From contig NZ_CP135435.1 of the NCBI RefSeq assembly GCF_032341175.1, positions 2,480,001 through 2,544,000 on the forward strand: a DNA stretch of 64,000 nt. Reading direction: 5' to 3'. The notes beneath the pieces were generated by a model. The model saw only the letters and a program-made list of their open reading frames with translations. It did no database searches and had not been told where the DNA came from. The position numbers and the translations under genes were made by a program. Below are positions 36,235 through 44,737 of the stretch, one piece after another (position 1 is the stretch's first letter; each line of letters starts with the position of its first letter). The stretch is from Bacillus sp. DTU_2020_1000418_1_SI_GHA_SEK_038. Its GTDB lineage: Bacteria > Bacillota > Bacilli > Bacillales > Cytobacillaceae.

Positions 36235-37005
36235 ATGAATCATTATGATAAAGGTGAAAGCGAAGATGGATATGAAGAACCGCCATTGGAAGACTTCTTA
36301 CCAAATGAAGAGGATGAATGGCTACGAGAAAAGGAGAAAAAGCGAAACTTAATTGTAAAAAGGACCGTTACAGTCGGTGTAGCGATTGCTTTAATAGTAA
36401 GCCTGCTCCAAATTTGGCCGCAAGTATTTAATCTATCATCGATTAATTTTTTACAGAAATCAGCAGAGCTATCTAAACGGGAAGATATTCTGAAATATAA
36501 AGAAGCAGTTGTTACCGTGCACGACCAACATTCCAAAGGAACTGGATTTAATATATCTAGGAATGGGTTAATTATTACAAATCACCATGTGGTCGATAAT
36601 ATGTATCCAATAACGGTTACATTCCCTAACGGAGAAATTTTCCGAGCAGCTATTATACAATCTGACCCCGATATTGATCTAGCCTTTTTACAAATTGAAG
36701 CGGAAAACCTACCCACGCTTAACTTAAGTCAACCTAATACATGGACCGTTTCCGATCAAATTTATGTGATTGGCAACCCGCTCTTACATAAGCAAATTGC
36801 CATTGATGGAGAAATACTTGAGGGATCCGATAAAAATGGACTTCTTTTGCTTAATGCATCGATATTTAATGGAAACAGCGGCAGCCCTGTCATTAGTGCG
36901 GAAGGTCATGTTATTGGGGTGGTCTTCGCCATATCTGTAAAAGATCAAACAGGTCTTGCCATTCCTATAGAGAAGGTGTTGAAGAAATTACCTAACGGGT
37001 ATTGA
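36235..37005 (+). CDS. Membrane-anchored trypsin-like serine protease (HtrA-like, no PDZ), copy 2
   Basis: 256 aa behind AGAGGA. Same layout as the copy at 26935: acidic N-terminus PPLEDFLPNEEDEWLREKEK, one membrane segment VGVAIALIVSLLQIWPQVF, then triad H (ITNHHVVDN), D (DPDIDLAFLQ) and S (NGNSGSPVIS). Most residues match copy 1; differences concentrate in the N-terminal tail and in loops (IEAENLPTLNL versus INGEQLPALSL). Both triads are complete, so both copies look functional. The duplication includes the promoter. Confidence 0.87.
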   Translation: MNHYDKGESEDGYEEPPLEDFLPNEEDEWLREKEKKRNLIVKRTVTVGVAIALIVSLLQIWPQVFNLSSINFLQKSAELSKREDILKYKEAVVTVHDQHSKGTGFNISRNGLIITNHHVVDNMYPITVTFPNGEIFRAAIIQSDPDIDLAFLQIEAENLPTLNLSQPNTWTVSDQIYVIGNPLLHKQIAIDGEILEGSDKNGLLLLNASIFNGNSGSPVISAEGHVIGVVFAISVKDQTGLAIPIEKVLKKLPNGY

Positions 37006-37430
37006 AGGTGAATTCAAAATTAATATTGCTTCTTTCTGCTTCCATCCACTCTTTTGTTAGAACACACTGCGTCCTAAACGTGGATCCTTGCGAAGTTGCA
37101 TTTGTTTTGAGGACATGTAATCCGTTATCATTACAAATAACCCTAATTTAAGGACTCAGCGAACACAGGGTACGTTAATACGAAAATAACACAAGGTAAT
37201 GACTTCTTTTTTACGAAATAGAGGAACCTATGTCCACAAACATAAGCAATTAACCTTTTTTGTAACCAATAACGGAAGTGGTGTCCGCAAAGCTTGGATA
37301 GACTAGAAGATCGTTATTATTTCGGATGCTACTTAAACTTAATAGACCAAATCAGTATTGTGATTTGGTCTCCCTAAATAAAATGCTAATTACAATTCTT
37401 CTTGGAAGCAATTTTCTTAAATCTTCTTTT
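37006..37430. other. Intergenic region between protease and Nudix genes
   Basis: No gene. A perfect 11-bp hairpin, AGACCAAATCA/TGATTTGGTCT at 37344-37371, has no T-run and could be a processing or termination signal. Confidence 0.45.
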
Positions 37431-37826
37431 TTACAATTGTATTTCTATTAATTTCTCGACAGTGGGAATATCTGCAGGTGCCCAATCCAAGGAAATTAGT
37501 TCATTTGATTCTAACCATTTAATCGCCAAATGCTCAGTAAGGCGTGGCTCCCCTTCAATCAGTTTACAGTTGAAGGTTGTTAAATGAGCATTTCCGAAAT
37601 CATACTCATATACGGTATGAGCGATTTGCTTTTCAATTTCAATTTGGCATTGCATTTCTTCCTTAATTTCTCGTTTTAGTGCCTCTTGTGGCAATTCACC
37701 TTCTTCTATCTTACCGCCGGGAAATTCCCATTTGAACGGTAAAATTTTATTAGAGCCTCTTTGTGCGCACAAGATTTTTCCCTTATCAATGATTACAGCA
37801 CCCACAACAAAAATATCCTTTTTCAT
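37431..37826 (-). CDS. Nudix hydrolase (MutT-like nucleotide pyrophosphatase)
   Basis: 131 aa behind GGAGGATAGG. The Nudix box is complete: GGKIEEGELPQEALKREIKE followed by EM (G-x5-E-x7-RE-x2-E). KWEFPGGKIEEGE is typical of the MutT/NudG group that removes damaged or modified nucleotides such as 8-oxo-dGTP or 5-substituted CTP. Substrate not assigned. No operon partner, the TauE gene lies 52 bp upstream on the same strand. Confidence 0.87.
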   Translation of the reverse strand: MKKDIFVVGAVIIDKGKILCAQRGSNKILPFKWEFPGGKIEEGELPQEALKREIKEEMQCQIEIEKQIAHTVYEYDFGNAHLTTFNCKLIEGEPRLTEHLAIKWLESNELISLDWAPADIPTVEKLIEIQL

Positions 37827-37878
37827 TTCATGCCTATCCTCCCACTATACAACATCATGCTTTCTTACTGATCTTAAG

Positions 37879-38613
37879 TTAAAGTACATTATCAACAAAT
37901 ATTTGTACAATGAGAACCAATGTTACCATTCTTAAAATTGGTTTGACAAGTTGCGGTTTTAGCTTTTGAGCTATTCGCACTCCAATTTGTGCACCTGTAA
38001 TGGATCCTAACAACAACGCCAAAGTTACCGGCCAGATGACTTTTCCGGTGGCAACATAGGTAATCGCTGCCCCAAAACAACTTGAAAAAGTCGCAAGACG
38101 GACCAATCCAACCGCACGAATATAAGCGATATTTATATAGCCAAATAAATATAGCATCAATGTCCCCTGACCAGGGCCAAATAGACCATCATATATTCCT
38201 ATGCTGTAAAGCCCTGGCGCACTAATTTTGTTAAATTTTAAAGACTCCTCCCCGGTAAAATTCCCTTTTCCTAAAAATGATACTATAAATGCAAATATTA
38301 GGAGGACAATCGCAACAATATACATATTTTTTCCTGAAATCCATGATGCAATAAAACCCCCGGTAATTCCGCCGCAAATACTGACTGGAATGATCCAATA
38401 TGATTCCTTTAAGGATATTTCCTTCTTTTTTAGCAGGTAGAAAAAGCTTGAAAACGAACTAACGGTATTTGATACTTTATTTGCACCAATAGCCGAATGT
38501 ACAGGTATACCCATAATCAGCATTGCTGGCAGGCTGATTAATCCTCCACCACCAGCCAGCGTTCCTAATGAGGTAGCACAAATTCCGATGAAAAAAAGAG
38601 TAATATATTCCAC
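37879..38613 (-). CDS. TauE/SafE family membrane permease
   Basis: 244 aa, about eight hydrophobic segments, two halves of similar build as in the family. Diagnostic: GTLAGGGGLISLPAMLIMGIP near residue 16, GIYDGLFGPGQGTLMLYLFG near 137, GSITGAQIGVRIAQKLKP near 208. The group moves sulfur-containing or organic anions; the substrate here is unknown. Confidence 0.9.
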   Translation of the reverse strand: MEYITLFFIGICATSLGTLAGGGGLISLPAMLIMGIPVHSAIGANKVSNTVSSFSSFFYLLKKKEISLKESYWIIPVSICGGITGGFIASWISGKNMYIVAIVLLIFAFIVSFLGKGNFTGEESLKFNKISAPGLYSIGIYDGLFGPGQGTLMLYLFGYINIAYIRAVGLVRLATFSSCFGAAITYVATGKVIWPVTLALLLGSITGAQIGVRIAQKLKPQLVKPILRMVTLVLIVQIFVDNVL

Positions 38614-38741
38614 TATTTACCACCCCTGTATTAAGTATAGTAGTATTTTGGTGATAAATAAATTTAAAGTTATTTATGAAAGTTAATAAGGTTTACTTAT
38701 CATCAGAATAACCTTAGTTGATTGTTTCAATGGGAATCACC

Positions 38742-39098
38742 TTATAGGAAAAAAGAAATAATCAACGAGCTTACACTTACAATCAAAATACTCTGTCCAA
38801 AACCACATAATAATCCGGTAGAAACCCTAAAAAAATTATTACTCTCCCGATACTTCATTTTCTGAGTCCAACCATCGACAACCATCGGAATATTGAGCAA
38901 CACACCTAACCATATAGATAAATTAAAATCGCTGATTATAAGTATAGGTAAAAGGAAATATCCAATCAAAATTCCCATGCATCTAGTGCACAAAGGGAAT
39001 GTGTATCCTTTAATAGTCAGACATCTATCTTTCATCCGGTGACAAGGAACGATCGATAATAATCTATTCAAACTAATTGCAATCAGGTCCGCAATCAC
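38742..39098 (-). CDS. DUF2085 membrane protein
   Basis: 118 aa, GTG start inside the end of the upstream small gene (26-bp overlap). The family motif is present: CHRMKDRC, then YTFPLCTRCMGILIG, followed by hydrophobic segments. The conserved cysteines suggest metal or redox chemistry, but the function is unknown. Coupled to the 79-aa gene upstream. Confidence 0.75.
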   Translation of the reverse strand: MIADLIAISLNRLLSIVPCHRMKDRCLTIKGYTFPLCTRCMGILIGYFLLPILIISDFNLSIWLGVLLNIPMVVDGWTQKMKYRESNNFFRVSTGLLCGFGQSILIVSVSSLIISFFL

Positions 39099-39312
39099 AA
39101 TCTAGATCCGGCACGCAATCACAGTCTGGCATACAATCAAACTTCTTTTTGCGGTTTTTCCTTTTTCTATAGTAAATGAGAATAAACAATAACAATAAGC
39201 CCCCTACAACAAAAGCTATGATAGCTAATAGCGTTTTTCCACCCATGATGAGGGCAGTACCAACAATAATTGAAACAATCATTGCGGATAAAACTAGAAA
39301 AAACATAGACAT
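39073..39312 (-). CDS. Small membrane protein with Cys/Asp-rich C-terminal tail
   Basis: 79 aa. Two hydrophobic segments (FLVLSAMIVSIIVGTALIM and LLAIIAFVVGGLLLLFILIY) are followed by a basic linker RKRKNRKKK and the tail CMPDCDCVPDLDCDCGPDCN, with seven cysteines in CxC and CxxxC spacing. Such a tail could bind metal. It overlaps the DUF2085 gene, itself rich in conserved cysteines. I do not recognise a named family. Confidence 0.65.
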   Translation of the reverse strand: MSMFFLVLSAMIVSIIVGTALIMGGKTLLAIIAFVVGGLLLLFILIYYRKRKNRKKKFDCMPDCDCVPDLDCDCGPDCN

Positions 39313-39427
39313 CCCCTTTTCCTATGTCTTGCCACATCATTTCAATGAGTATAATTTTATTATTCTTTGATTTTATGTGCAAATATATTTGATTTATAGG
39401 AACATTTGTTCTATAATAGGCTTATTA

Positions 39428-41032
39428 TTAAAAGGTTGTATTCTGATTAAACATGGGATTTATCCGTACATCTTGCCAAATTTCCATTTGTTCAAACATC
39501 CCAGCCATTTGCAGCAGTAAATCTTCTCTGCCTCGGGCTGCCATCACCTGTACTCCTACTGGCAAGCCATCCTTCGTGAGGTGTACAGGCATAGACATAG
39601 CTGGCTGTCCAGTAAGATTTGCGAGCTGAGTAAAAGGTGTACGCATGAGGTTTTTCTCAGCAATTTGATCAACAATCCCTGCTTTTTTTAATAATCCACC
39701 AGCGTTCAGTCTTCCAACAGTGCTAATTAGTAGTTTCTCAGAAGAAGTCGGTTCTAGCTCACCAATTTTTGCTGGAGGAAAAGCTGTAGTTGGTGTTATA
39801 TATAAATCATAAGTTTCATGAAAGACTTCCATTTTGTATGCAGCCAAATCCCATTCTCTTAAACTAAGGACAAATTCTTCCGCAGTGGTAGCTTTACCAA
39901 GCAGTCCTAATAACCATGTGGTAGGTTCAAAATCTTGAAAAGTCGCTTATCTTCCAAGGATTTCTTCAAGGGAAGAAATGGTTGCGGCCGTTTCGCCAAA
40001 ATACATAGTTAAATAGCTTTTCGCGATTTTCTTTCCATCCACTGGGGCATCGATTTCTTCGATACTATGTCCCATTGATTCTAATTCTTTTACAGTTTTC
40101 CAAACTGCCTCTTTACAGTCTGCATGTACAATAGTTCCAATCGGTGACTGTACCGAGAACGCAATGCGAAGGTTATTTTCTATAGGTGTTTGTGCGGCTT
40201 GAAGATATTTCCCGCTAAATGGCGAAACATGGAAAGCTGCAGCTTTTTCAAATATCGATAACTCATCCAGCATAGCCGCACTATCTCTAACCGATCGGGT
40301 TAATACATGTTCTACTGAAGCTCCCTGCCAGCTCCTTCCCATCTTTGGTCCAACCGGAGTTCTTCCCCTTGTTGGCTTTAACCCAAATAACCCGCAATAA
40401 GCAGCTGGAATTCGAATAGATCCACCCCCATCATTTGCACCAGCAATAGGGACCATACCTGAAGCAACTGCCGCACTCGATCCGCCACTCGAACCGCCAG
40501 GAGTATAGTTCTCATTCCATGGATTCCGTGTGGCTCCATAGTGCTTTGGTTCGGTTACCGCTACCAATGCAAACTCAGGAATATTTGTTCTGCCCATAAA
40601 TACGGCTCCTGTATTTCTTAATTGCGATACATACAACGAGTCCTTTTCAGCACGATAGCCTTCGTAAACCTTTGAACCTGAAGTAATCGGCTCCCCTTCA
40701 ATTTCTTGAGTAATATCCTTCAACAGCATGGGAACACCCGCAAACAAACCGGAGTATTCTCTGTCCCCTTCTTTTCTAGCTTGTTCATACATTTTATGAA
40801 TAACCGCGTTGATCTTCGGATTTAAGGATTCAATCGTTCGAATCGACTCCTCCACCAACTCAATCGGCTTCAACTCTTTTTTCTTCACCAGCTCTGCCAA
40901 ACCCAGCCCATCATATTCTCTATAATTGAACCCTAACATCCAACTCGCCCCCGCCCGGGACAAAGGCACAGGTCCCGCGTCCCAATAATTTATCTGCACA
41001 ATAGCATTTGCCATCTTAGCAATAACCTGCAT
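39428..41032 (-). pseudogene. Amidase signature family gene split by one in-frame stop
   Basis: A 534-codon frame reads through on one phase, but codon 362 is TAA (39947-39949). After the stop the same frame continues ATFQDFEPTTWLLGLLGK and keeps family sequence to FEQMEIWQDVRINP. The N-terminal part contains the whole Ser-cisSer-Lys site: [22 protein letters not shown] and [11 protein letters not shown]. The truncated 361-aa product lacks the C-terminal substrate-binding part. The start is uncertain: an ATG at 41032 directly follows the aldehyde dehydrogenase stop, and MLGFNYREYDG at 40939 fits family starts better. A sequencing error or suppression would restore one amidase. Confidence 0.8.
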
Positions 41033-42403
41033 CTATTTCAAAAACATCTTAATCTTCTTTAACCCGTCCTTTACATTCGGGTAGCGGAAAGGAATATCGA
41101 ATAGTGTCGTTTGCTTTAGGACGCTCTTTTTATGTGAAAAAGTATCGAAGCTTCCCTTTCCATGATAAGCACCCATGCCGCTGCTTTTTACTCCGCCAAA
41201 TGGAAGATAGGGAGATGCAAAATGATAGACTGTATCATTAATGCAGCCGCCCCCAAATGAAACACGTTTTAATACTTCTTGTTGAATTTGATTATTTTCA
41301 GTAAATAAATATAGAGATAGTGGGTCCGGATATTTTTGAATGCCTTCTATCACTTCCGACAGGTCACTAAACTTCAAAATGGGAAGAATTGGGCCAAAAA
41401 TCTCATCCTGCATGATTGGATCTGACCAAGAAATATTTGTCAAAATGGTTGGTTCAATGGTTAAGGTTTCCCGGTTTGTTTTTCCACCCAATAATACTTT
41501 CCCATTGTCTAGGAAGGCGCTGAGTCTATGGAAATGCTTCTCGTTTACAATCCGTGTGAAATCTGGATTTTCCAAAGGTTGGTTACCATATAATTCTATA
41601 ACGGCAGCCTTTATTTCCTTAAGGAATTCAGCTTTAACCTCTTCATGAACATATAAGTAGTCAGGGGCGATACAGGTTTGACCAGCATTTAAAAACTTCC
41701 CCCATGCTATTCGTTTTGCCGCTAGTTTGATATTTGCATCTTTATACACAATACAAGGGCTCTTCCCACCCAATTCTAATGTCAAAGGTGTTAGATTCTT
41801 CGCTGCTGCCTTCATAATGATTTTCCCAACAGGCACACTTCCTGTAAAAAATATATTATCGACCTTTTCACTAAGCAGCGCCTCACTCATCTCCACTCCG
41901 CCTATAACGACAGAAACATATTCTTCTGGAAAAATTTCAGAAAGAATCTTTCTTAATAAGTCAGATGTATTCGGTGTCAATTCGGACGGCTTAATTATTG
42001 CACAATTTCCCGCAGCAATGGCTCCGATTAATGGAGAAATGGCTAGCTGAAAAGGGTAATTCCATGGTGAAATAATTAACGCGACTCCATAGGGTTCCGA
42101 GTATATATAACCTTTCGAACCAAAATGTGTGAGGGGAGTTTTCACTTTTTCCGGCTTTGCCCATGACTGCAAGTGTTGAATAGCATGTTTTGTTTCTTCA
42201 AGCATTACTCCAATCTCAGTTGTATAGGCATCAAATTCTGATTTATTGAGATCCTCCTTTAGTGCCTTCATGAGATCACTTTCATATTTTTGTATAGCTT
42301 TCCTTAACGTTTTTAATGCCTCAATTCGGAAGTTGACATCTTTAGTCTTATCTAATTGGAAAAATGACTTCTGTTTTTCAATTAACACACGAATAGGGTT
42401 CAA
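41033..42403 (-). CDS. Aldehyde dehydrogenase (class 3-like)
   Basis: 456 aa. Catalytic elements: ISPWNYPFQLAISPLIGAIA near residue 113, FTGSVPVGKIIMKAA near 187, general base in LELGGKSPCIV near 211 and the nucleophile in NAGQTCIAPDYLYV near 242. The short length and C-terminal SHKKSVLKQT fit the YwdH/ALDH3 group, which oxidises medium-chain and aromatic aldehydes. It ends where the broken amidase gene begins; the two may form an operon. Confidence 0.93.
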   Translation of the reverse strand: MNPIRVLIEKQKSFFQLDKTKDVNFRIEALKTLRKAIQKYESDLMKALKEDLNKSEFDAYTTEIGVMLEETKHAIQHLQSWAKPEKVKTPLTHFGSKGYIYSEPYGVALIISPWNYPFQLAISPLIGAIAAGNCAIIKPSELTPNTSDLLRKILSEIFPEEYVSVVIGGVEMSEALLSEKVDNIFFTGSVPVGKIIMKAAAKNLTPLTLELGGKSPCIVYKDANIKLAAKRIAWGKFLNAGQTCIAPDYLYVHEEVKAEFLKEIKAAVIELYGNQPLENPDFTRIVNEKHFHRLSAFLDNGKVLLGGKTNRETLTIEPTILTNISWSDPIMQDEIFGPILPILKFSDLSEVIEGIQKYPDPLSLYLFTENNQIQQEVLKRVSFGGGCINDTVYHFASPYLPFGGVKSSGMGAYHGKGSFDTFSHKKSVLKQTTLFDIPFRYPNVKDGLKKIKMFLK

Positions 42404-42428
42404 TGGATATCCTCCTACTAATCTATGT

Positions 42429-42551
42429 CTATTCTTTTATCATATAATAAATTTCAATGATTTCCTCTTTGCTGAGTATTCTCGGTACTGGATAGAGAGG
42501 ATTAGCCTCTTTATACGCCCGTTGCGCCATTGTCAGAATATCCTTCTCCAT
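42429..42551 (-). CDS. Possible 40-aa protein
   Basis: ATG at 42551, stop at 42429. The product, beginning MEKDILTMAQRAYKEANPLY and ending KEEIIEIYYMIKE, has protein-like composition, but the ribosome binding site is weak. It could be a small gene or the end of a decayed one. Family not recognised. Confidence 0.3.
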   Translation of the reverse strand: MEKDILTMAQRAYKEANPLYPVPRILSKEEIIEIYYMIKE

Positions 42552-42582
42552 AATAACCTGCAATACCATGCGAACATGATAT

Positions 42583-42686
42583 AAATCACTTTTAAAGGAC
42601 ATGGGTTGCTTGTTTCTCCTCTTCTATGTCCTTTAAATCACTTTTAAGGGACATAGGTTTCAAGATTCCTCTCCATCATGTCCTTT
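42583..42686. repeat. Tandem 52-bp hairpin repeat, two units
   Basis: Two adjacent 52-bp units begin AAATCACTTTTAAAGGACAT and AAATCACTTTTAAGGGACAT. Each ends ATGTCCTTT, which pairs with AAAGGACAT near its start, so each unit can form a hairpin. Non-coding. Confidence 0.7.
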
Positions 42687-42777
42687 AAACATAATTAAGT
42701 TATAGTTTCTCGCTTTCCTATAGTTATAGGCACAATAACATTGACGTTTATCTGTGATTTTCTCATTTATTATCAAT

Positions 42778-43782
42778 TTACGGTTTGATAAAATAGCTAT
42801 TCTTCCGGTTTCCAATTAATTTGTGATTTTCAAGAAGGATTCTGCGAATGGTTCTCTCGGTCTTTAGCCCGTTGCACCATTCGTGAATCAATCCAGTTGT
42901 AATTTTCTTTTGAGGAAATAGGAGAATAAATTCATCAACATTTCTTAATATTGCAGATTTGACTCGTTCTGTTTCACCGCAAATTTTACAAATGAATAGA
43001 TCTGCTTTAAGGTTTTCCAAAAAAGAATTGCACTTACTACATCGAATTCCCTTCCTCAATTCCTCAAATTGATATTCATAAACACGCTTGTGTCGTGACT
43101 CAATTAGATGAGCAGCAACCAATTTTTCTGCAAGCTTTATGGGTGCTTTCTGTATTGTTGGAGGGTTCTTTTGCAGTTTTTGGATAAATCGTGGAAGCTG
43201 TGTTGGAAAAATAATAGGCTGATAGCGTGGGGCTTGGAATAAGTGGAATTCGGGGTTAACGAAACATACGAAGGATTTAATTGGAGTTTTGACGCCGAAT
43301 TCAAGAAGAAGTCTTCGAAATAGGGATTCACTACGTTCCAGCTGAAGCAATGGATTATTAATTTCTTTTCCCGAATGAGAAAACCATTTATCGTCTTCGA
43401 TATAAAAATCACCATCGAAATTTTTTACTTCGAACTGATAAATTGACTCAGATGAAATCAATAAAGAGTCAATTTGAAATTCAGTATTGTTGGATTCAAA
43501 TAATAAATCATTTAAAATAATCCAATCATTTGAAAGCCCTTCTACCCAGCTGTCGAAAAGCAGCTCTCCTGCATAGCCCTTTTCGAGATTAGTAAGGATG
43601 GTCAGTTCTTTATCTGATAGATCCATCCTTGATCTCAGGCATTTTAACAACTTTAATTCATCTGGTTTATTTCTTATTTTTGTAATAATAACTCTCAAAT
43701 CCTTTATAAAATAATTTAGCCTATCCCTCAAAAGCTTAATATATCTGTCGATCAACAACAACAAATTCATTGTTTTTTTCAT
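42778..43782 (-). CDS. NERD domain protein with C-terminal zinc ribbon
   Basis: 334 aa. The nuclease-related NERD domain lies near residues 65-170: GYAGELLFDSWVEG, LLFESNNTEFQIDSLLI and IYQFEVKNFDGD, with the E and the ExK-like element typical of the family. A zinc ribbon near 243-268 (CSKCNSFLE, CKICGE) follows, and the C-terminal 60 residues resemble a helical DNA-binding region (RTIRRILLENHKLIGNRK). NERD proteins are predicted nucleases or DNA-processing factors. Stands alone. Confidence 0.83.
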   Translation of the reverse strand: MKKTMNLLLLIDRYIKLLRDRLNYFIKDLRVIITKIRNKPDELKLLKCLRSRMDLSDKELTILTNLEKGYAGELLFDSWVEGLSNDWIILNDLLFESNNTEFQIDSLLISSESIYQFEVKNFDGDFYIEDDKWFSHSGKEINNPLLQLERSESLFRRLLLEFGVKTPIKSFVCFVNPEFHLFQAPRYQPIIFPTQLPRFIQKLQKNPPTIQKAPIKLAEKLVAAHLIESRHKRVYEYQFEELRKGIRCSKCNSFLENLKADLFICKICGETERVKSAILRNVDEFILLFPQKKITTGLIHEWCNGLKTERTIRRILLENHKLIGNRKNSYFIKP

Positions 43783-44020
43783 AAGAGATACATAATACCT
43801 TAAAAATAAAAACCGCCGAATGCCGGTCCATCACAAAAGGAATATCATCAATCAAATTTTGAATATCTGTATCAACTGCCCCATCCAGGAACAATTTAAA
43901 CTCGACATTTCCTCAGCACTCACCTGTTGGATAGGCTTTCAACCGAACAGATTGACCTTCAACCATTTCCCTTAGCTTCCCAGCTGCCTCTTTTGTAATA
44001 AAGATCGGTAATTCACTCAC
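43783..44020 (-). pseudogene. HesB/IscA-like gene, broken
   Basis: A GTG at 44020 with GGAGTAG upstream begins MSELPIFITKEAAGKLREMV, the typical opening of the small HesB-like iron-sulfur proteins of Bacillus. Codon 36 is TGA (43913-43915). Reading on gives GNVEFKLFLDGAVDTD and IDDIPFVMDRHSAVFIF, which still looks like the family, before it runs into the NERD gene. Family assignment is moderate. Confidence 0.6.
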
Positions 44021-44083
44021 AAATATCTACTCCTTCAATAAATGAAGGCTGCTTATCGTCTAGATAGCAGCCTCAAGTATACT

Positions 44084-44278
44084 CTATGAAATGCTCTTTA
44101 ATTCTTCCGTTAAGCGCATGAATTCTTTTTTGTCCCGATCAGTTAACGTTTTATCAATTTCCAATTTGAGCCGTTCTCTTCGAAATGTCAGCAAGGTGTT
44201 GTTTAAAAATTGCTCTGCAAGAATTTCATCCATTTTCTCTTCGTGTTGTTGAGGTGAATTCAATAAATGTTTTTCCAT
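44084..44278 (-). CDS. IDEAL domain small protein
   Basis: 64 aa from the ATG at 44278, nine bases after AAGGAG; a TTG at 44287 is in frame. The C-terminus reads LKLEIDKTLTDRDKKEFMRL followed by TEEL, matching the IDEAL motif (I-D-x-A-L-x3-D-K-x2-F-x2-L). IDEAL domains are short helices that mediate protein interactions in several Bacillus regulators such as ComK-related or UPF0302 proteins. Partner unknown. Confidence 0.8.
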   Translation of the reverse strand: MEKHLLNSPQQHEEKMDEILAEQFLNNTLLTFRRERLKLEIDKTLTDRDKKEFMRLTEELKSIS

Positions 44279-44437
44279 TGTAACCAACTCCTTGACCTTT
44301 TTTCTATTTTAGCAGTAATTATTAGATAATTCAATCTATTTTTTCGAGACAAATCTGTCCAATTACTGGATAAGTAGGAATCCATTGGGTAATATAAGGA
44401 TGGAACGGCTTCAACAACTTTTAAGGAAGTGTGTAGA

Positions 44438-44659
44438 ATGAATTTATACAATAATATGGAATTTGAAATGAAAAGCTGTTTTATCCCCAATCTTGCTAAG
44501 TCGGAATCATTAAAGATTATAGAGGTAAACCCAGGAAGTATCGTTGTGCAAATGTATAACCCTGATTGCAGAGGGGTCTTTCCATTGGACAGCTTCCAAT
44601 ATTGGATTAAAAAAGGATCACTCATTGAAAAAAGTGATCACCAGAAAAAAACATCTTAG
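44438..44659 (+). CDS. Small protein, unknown function
   Basis: 73 aa from the ATG at 44438 behind AAGGAAG. Sequence such as FIPNLAKSESLKIIEVNPGS and IVVQMYNPDCRGVFPLDSFQ is well structured and looks like a conserved small Bacillus protein, but I do not recognise the family. It faces the YkvI gene across a bidirectional terminator. Confidence 0.6.
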   Translation: MNLYNNMEFEMKSCFIPNLAKSESLKIIEVNPGSIVVQMYNPDCRGVFPLDSFQYWIKKGSLIEKSDHQKKTS

Positions 44660-44686
44660 CTATTTGCACATAAGTCTAGAAAAGAA

Positions 44687-44731
44687 AAAACCCTTTGAGA
44701 TTACGTTTATTATCGTAATCACAAAGGGTTC
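44687..44731. terminator. Bidirectional intrinsic terminator
   Basis: Two-part stem AACCCTTTG/CAAAGGGTT and GATTACG/CGTAATC, A-rich before, placed between convergent genes. Confidence 0.85.
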
Positions 44732-44737
44732 TGCTTA

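Noticed and set aside
42778..43782. NERD protein as a member of a larger defence island
   Set aside because: The neighbours are metabolic or small housekeeping genes and the defence operon lies 36 kb away, so there is no support for a shared island.
44260..44625. 121-codon minus-strand frame
   Set aside because: It overlaps the 73-aa plus-strand gene and the IDEAL gene start; composition is that of an antisense shadow.
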